Source of the DNA: Verrucomicrobiota bacterium
GTDB lineage: Bacteria > Verrucomicrobiota > Verrucomicrobiia > Limisphaerales > J093
Direction: 5' to 3'
DNA: 16,040 nucleotides
NCBI GenBank assembly: GCA_029907285.1
Contig: JARYMD010000044.1
Coordinates: 1 to 16,040, forward strand
Under the pieces are notes generated by a model. The model worked only from the letters and a program-made list of their open reading frames with translations, made no database searches and had not been told where the DNA came from. Shown here one piece after another: positions 13,172 to 16,040 of this stretch. A program made the position numbers and the translations under genes. How positions within the stretch are numbered: the stretch's first letter is position 1; each line of letters opens with the position of its first letter.

Positions 13172-14659
13172 TCATGCTTTCTTTGGGAGCAACTGGACGT
13201 CAATGCCTACTTTCTTTGCTGCATAGGCGACCTCGCGTCTCCAGTCATCGTATGCGATCTGGCAATGGAAGCCGCGCATGTTGCGGATGACGTCCTGTGT
13301 GTCCGGGTCGAGTGCGATTTCAATTTGAGCGCGGCAGGTGGCAAGGACTGGCGAATCGACGACTCTGCCGGTGAAGGCGAGCCAGTGTTTGGCTTCGAAG
13401 TCGGGTTTGACCACTGTCACCAACTGGCCTCTGCGGAAATGGACGTGCGTGGCTGCGCCGTGGTCGGATTCGTAGTGTGTAACCAGCGTCACGGGTTCGA
13501 GCCGGCTGCCGTCCATTCGCCGCGGCGCAGTGCAATGAGCGAACAGCATGCGGCCATTGTGAGGGAACGTCGGGTTGCAGAAGTATGTTGGACGCCCGGA
13601 GATGTAGTGCATCAGTATGCCCGCCGGGATGTTCACGAAATCGGCCTCGCAGTAGGCCATGTATCCGTCATCGTTTGTGAGTGTGAGTGTGAGGCATGGC
13701 ATGATGCCGGCGTAACTGCCCATGCAACCGTTGGTGGTGACCGCGCATGCGTTGTGCTTGACCATGAGATCGTGGAAAATGTTCTTCAGCAGGAACGCTT
13801 CAGCGACGGCTTGTTCGGAGATTTCGGACGTGACGCCTCTGGCGGTCATGTATTCGTGCGCTTGTGTCTTGCTTTTTTCGACTGCAGCGGGGTCTTTGCG
13901 GGCTGCTTCGATCAGAGCGTTCACCTCGGGGATTTGAACAGTGATCATGTCGATCTGGAAACGCTGACGAGCGCGTTCGGGCGCTTCCGGACAGGCCCAT
14001 CCGCTGGGGCCGCCGACGCATATGATGCGGCGGCCGATCGTGTTCTTCAGCCCGTACAAGGCTCTGAGCCGCCAGAGAACCTCGGCCTGATCGTCCACGA
14101 CGACGTCTTCGAGGCTGGCGTTGGTTTGTTTGGGGGCATCGGTGTGGCTGCGAATGAAACGCGAATCGACGATTTCATGCCAGAGGTAGTAAGGACCGGA
14201 CCGTTCGCGGACGAAGATGATCATCGGCTTTTTAAGACCCGCGAGGGCGTCGAGAACTTCAGTGCCGCCTCCGGATGCATAGACCAGCAGGGCATCGGCT
14301 TTGCCAACGTCCAATGCAGCCGCCTGTTGAGCGGTGCTCACCTTTTCGGGCTTTGCGATTTTCAGGCCGAATTCAGCCGTATTGGAGAGATTTGTGACTT
14401 CGTTCTGGATTCGGGCGAGTTCATCTTTCACGGCATCCTCTGTTTGGACATCGCCCCATGGCCGCCAGCTTCTGGCTTGTTGGCGCTGCGTGAGGTTATA
14501 GGTCAGGACGGGCAGCACGCGGAGGTCGCTGGCGCCGATGCGCATGTCGATTGCCTGCGCGGCAAAGGCTTGTCTGCAAAACACACCGCTGGCTGCTGCA
14601 AGGCTGAATGTTGCTGTGGTTTGGAGGAATTCACGTCGTTTCATTTGCATCGAGTTCAT
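13172..14659 (-). CDS. Tat-exported L-fucose isomerase-like protein
   Basis: A 495-aa protein. The N-terminus has a twin-arginine signal (MKRREFLQTTATFSLAAASG, RR at 8-9, cleavage near CRQAFAAQ), so the folded protein is exported. The mature part resembles the fucose/arabinose isomerase-like superfamily: an N-terminal Rossmann-like half (LLVYASGGGTEVLDAL, KPMIIFVRERSGPYYL), a middle part with NACAVTTNGCMGSYAGIMPC and YCEADFVNIPAGILMHYISG, and a C-terminal beta domain. Export and a Cys-rich centre are not typical of cytosolic fucose isomerases, so a sugar-isomerase activity is an inference from fold. It may be a sugar-binding or scavenging protein; such proteins are frequent in Verrucomicrobiota and Planctomycetota. 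Of the clustered in-frame ATGs (14659, 14650, 14644), the first is given. Confidence 0.8.
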   Translation of the reverse strand: MNSMQMKRREFLQTTATFSLAAASGVFCRQAFAAQAIDMRIGASDLRVLPVLTYNLTQRQQARSWRPWGDVQTEDAVKDELARIQNEVTNLSNTAEFGLKIAKPEKVSTAQQAAALDVGKADALLVYASGGGTEVLDALAGLKKPMIIFVRERSGPYYLWHEIVDSRFIRSHTDAPKQTNASLEDVVVDDQAEVLWRLRALYGLKNTIGRRIICVGGPSGWACPEAPERARQRFQIDMITVQIPEVNALIEAARKDPAAVEKSKTQAHEYMTARGVTSEISEQAVAEAFLLKNIFHDLMVKHNACAVTTNGCMGSYAGIMPCLTLTLTNDDGYMAYCEADFVNIPAGILMHYISGRPTYFCNPTFPHNGRMLFAHCTAPRRMDGSRLEPVTLVTHYESDHGAATHVHFRRGQLVTVVKPDFEAKHWLAFTGRVVDSPVLATCRAQIEIALDPDTQDVIRNMRGFHCQIAYDDWRREVAYAAKKVGIDVQLLPKKA

Positions 14660-14915
14660 TGTTCAAGGATATGAGCTGTTGTTGATGGTTTCGCCATTCG
14701 GATGGACTCCGAGCAGTGCAGAGCAATGACACTGACGAGGCACGGTGCCTCTCGTGACAGAGCAAAGATCGAACAGCAGTTCGCGATCTCATGCTTGTTT
14801 AGTGTGTTCAACAACAGGCGCAACTGGCAACCAAAAACGCATCGAACCCGGCGGCTATTTTGTTGCACTGCGCCGCACTGTGAACATGGATTGCGCCCAA
14901 TGACGGTTTTGAGTA
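14660..14915. promoter_or_regulatory. Divergent intergenic region with a 15-nt palindrome
   Basis: It separates the outward-facing fucose-isomerase-like and LysM genes and must hold promoters for both. GAGGCAC-G-GTGCCTC at 14737-14751 is a perfect 7-bp inverted repeat with one central base and could be an operator. I cannot name the regulator and see no clear sigma-70 pair. Confidence 0.3.
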
Positions 14916-15815
14916 ATGTTGCGCATGCGCTTTTTGACCGGCGTTTTGCACATTTTTCCGGTGGCGCTGGTGTGTCTGTGTTTGACCGGCTGTTTCCCGT
15001 TTTCCGAGACAGACCAGGATGAAAAAAATCCACTGATCGGCGACGGTTTGGCGAAAAAGGCGGCTTACAACTACCAGGGCGCCGTCGAGTCATTTGAGAA
15101 AGCCCTCGAAGGCAATCCGCGTCTTGCCCGGGCACATTGGGAACTGGCACTGCTTTACAGCCAGAACGTGCCCAACCCGGCTGCGGCGATTTATCATTTC
15201 GAGAAACTGCTGAAACTGCGGCCCGACTGGCCCCAGGCCGATACCGCGAGGCGCTTTATCGATGCAGCAAAGATCGAGCTGGCAAAGTCGGCGCCATTGG
15301 GACCTCAGACGCCTTACATGCAACAGCAGCTCGACAAGCTAACCGCGCAGGTTCACGAGATGGCCAACGATAACAACAAGCTGCGCCAGCAAAACCAGGC
15401 TTTATCCCTGCAGATTCAACAGCTCACGGTCGAGAACACACAGCTCAAAGATAAACTTCGTGCAATGCAAATGCCTTCCGGCGCGGGTTCGCCGGCGTCA
15501 ACCACGGCACAACCCCAAGGAACCGCAACCGGAAGGCCGGCGGCAGCCGCAGGATCAACCGGTCAGATTCAGAGTGCTGCTGTTCCACCGAGCGGCACAC
15601 AGGCGACCGGCCGGTCTCAATCGTCCCAGGCAGGTGCCGACTCAGGGGCGCATTCAGGGACGGCGCAGAGGCCCACAACATATGTCGTGCGCCGCGGCGA
15701 TACATTGAGCAGCATAGCGGTTGCGCACGGTGTGAAAGTTCGTGATTTGGTTCAGGCAAACCCGAGCATCGACCCGAACCGCCTTCGTGTCGGCCAGACC
15801 ATTAGAATCCCGTAA
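14916..15815 (+). CDS. LysM lipoprotein with TPR and coiled coil
   Basis: A 299-aa predicted lipoprotein. The signal ends at a lipobox LTGC (Cys about residue 26). Residues 42-104 form TPR-like helices (AAYNYQGAVESFEKALEGNP, then the HWELALLYS and YHFEKLLKLRPDWP segments). Residues 132-183 are a Gln/Leu-rich coiled coil (QQQLDKLTAQVHEMANDNNK...). A Ser/Thr/Pro/Ala/Gly linker follows. The last 45 residues are a LysM domain (TYVVRRGDTLSSIAVAHGVK...LRVGQTIRIP) that binds peptidoglycan. The layout suggests an outer-membrane or periplasmic lipoprotein that holds to the cell wall and scaffolds partners, perhaps in envelope assembly or division. ATG 14916 and ATG 14925 are both possible starts. It is probably a single gene, facing away from the minus-strand genes. 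Confidence 0.9.
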   Translation: MLRMRFLTGVLHIFPVALVCLCLTGCFPFSETDQDEKNPLIGDGLAKKAAYNYQGAVESFEKALEGNPRLARAHWELALLYSQNVPNPAAAIYHFEKLLKLRPDWPQADTARRFIDAAKIELAKSAPLGPQTPYMQQQLDKLTAQVHEMANDNNKLRQQNQALSLQIQQLTVENTQLKDKLRAMQMPSGAGSPASTTAQPQGTATGRPAAAAGSTGQIQSAAVPPSGTQATGRSQSSQAGADSGAHSGTAQRPTTYVVRRGDTLSSIAVAHGVKVRDLVQANPSIDPNRLRVGQTIRIP

Positions 15816-15830
15816 TCCTTTGGCCGGCCC

Positions 15831-15917
15831 GCATATTTCCCAGCCCGGTGCAGCCGGAACCAAGGTTGCCTGGGCAGCACCGAACCGGCGACTGCGACCG
15901 TTGATGAGCGCTGGGCT
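15831..15917. repeat. Intergenic repeat A, right copy
   Basis: 15831-15846 is identical to the terminal repeat at 75-90. The bases around 15909-15917 (GCGCTGGGCTG) match the start of the inverted arm seen near 161-168, but the rest of that arm is missing. So this looks like a partly decayed copy of the 105-bp left element, 15 bp after the LysM gene. Confidence 0.6.
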
Positions 15918-15931
15918 GTTGAACGTTGCGA

Positions 15932-16013
15932 GTTGAACGTTGGACGTTGAGCGTTCCGATCGGTTCAGCGAATGGGACGTCTGTCTGGGAACGTGCAACG
16001 TTCAACGTTCAAC
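15932..16013. repeat. Intergenic repeat B, right copy, long hairpin
   Basis: The 26 bases at 15932-15957 are complementary to 15988-16013 at nearly all positions, around a 30-nt loop. The arm starts GTTGAACGTTGGACGTTGAG and also occurs at 226. Extra AACGTT units (15918, 16014) flank the stem. A palindromic repeat in a gene gap, with a second copy in the window, fits a REP-like or small mobile repeat. Confidence 0.75.
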
Positions 16014-16040
16014 ATTCAACGTACAAAGTGTAACTGCTCA

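Noticed and set aside
12830..14674. 614-codon plus-strand frame opposite the MNT and fucose-isomerase-like genes
   Set aside because: The minus-strand proteins have clear motifs and signal peptide; this frame reads as a shadow with many Cys/Gly/Val and no domain.

Overview
The window most resembles a Verrucomicrobiota chromosome (Limisphaera/Pedosphaera-like). This is inferred, not proven. The reasons are the moderately high GC content, an exported CBM9-like protein ending in a '...FFRL' domain typical of that phylum, a Tat-exported fucose-isomerase-like protein, a NEW3-ABC operon, and the 'GTTGAACGTTGGACGTTGA' class of intergenic repeats.

Left to right: 1-300 holds intergenic repeats, including a 105-bp element with perfect 16-bp terminal inverted repeats. 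Next come a nitroreductase gene (+), a tRNA-Arg(CCT) (+) and a secreted CBM9-like protein gene (-). From 2439 to 8328, all on the minus strand, lies a type III-B (Cmr) CRISPR-associated cluster. In transcription order it contains a CARF protein of the Cas_NE0113/Csm6-like family, a possible small one-TM protein, cas2, cmr2/cas10 and cmr3. No cas1, cas6, cmr1, cmr4, cmr5, cmr6 or CRISPR array is in the window. cas10 carries a frameshift near its 5' end, between the HD-containing N-terminus and the rest. cmr3 stops before its usual C-terminus. About 30 bp beyond it begins a 5'-truncated HEPN gene in the same orientation. The simplest reading is a deletion that joined the cmr operon to a neighbouring HEPN gene and removed the crRNP backbone genes. 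The cOA-signalling parts are kept: the GGDD palm of Cas10 is intact and so is the CARF sensor.

The cas cluster is flanked by tRNA-Arg (1079) and tRNA-Pro(CGG) (8596, minus), both with encoded CCA. A 15-nt-period tandem repeat (8736-8839) follows. Then comes an apparent three-gene operon (+): a membrane-anchored NEW3-domain protein, an ABC ATPase and an ABC-2 permease. Next on the minus strand are a Tat-exported fucose-isomerase-like protein and, 37 bp downstream of it, a complete MNT/HEPN pair with an ATGA overlap. A 40-codon basic ORF lies beyond that pair. A plus-strand TPR/coiled-coil/LysM lipoprotein gene ends the coding part. The right edge carries another copy of the left-edge repeats, in the same order and orientation, with a near-perfect hairpin.

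The most notable content is the decayed or minimised type III-B module and its boundary, with the candidate small membrane protein between the CARF gene and cas2. I see no clearly new complete system. The rest is recognisable housekeeping or accessory content.
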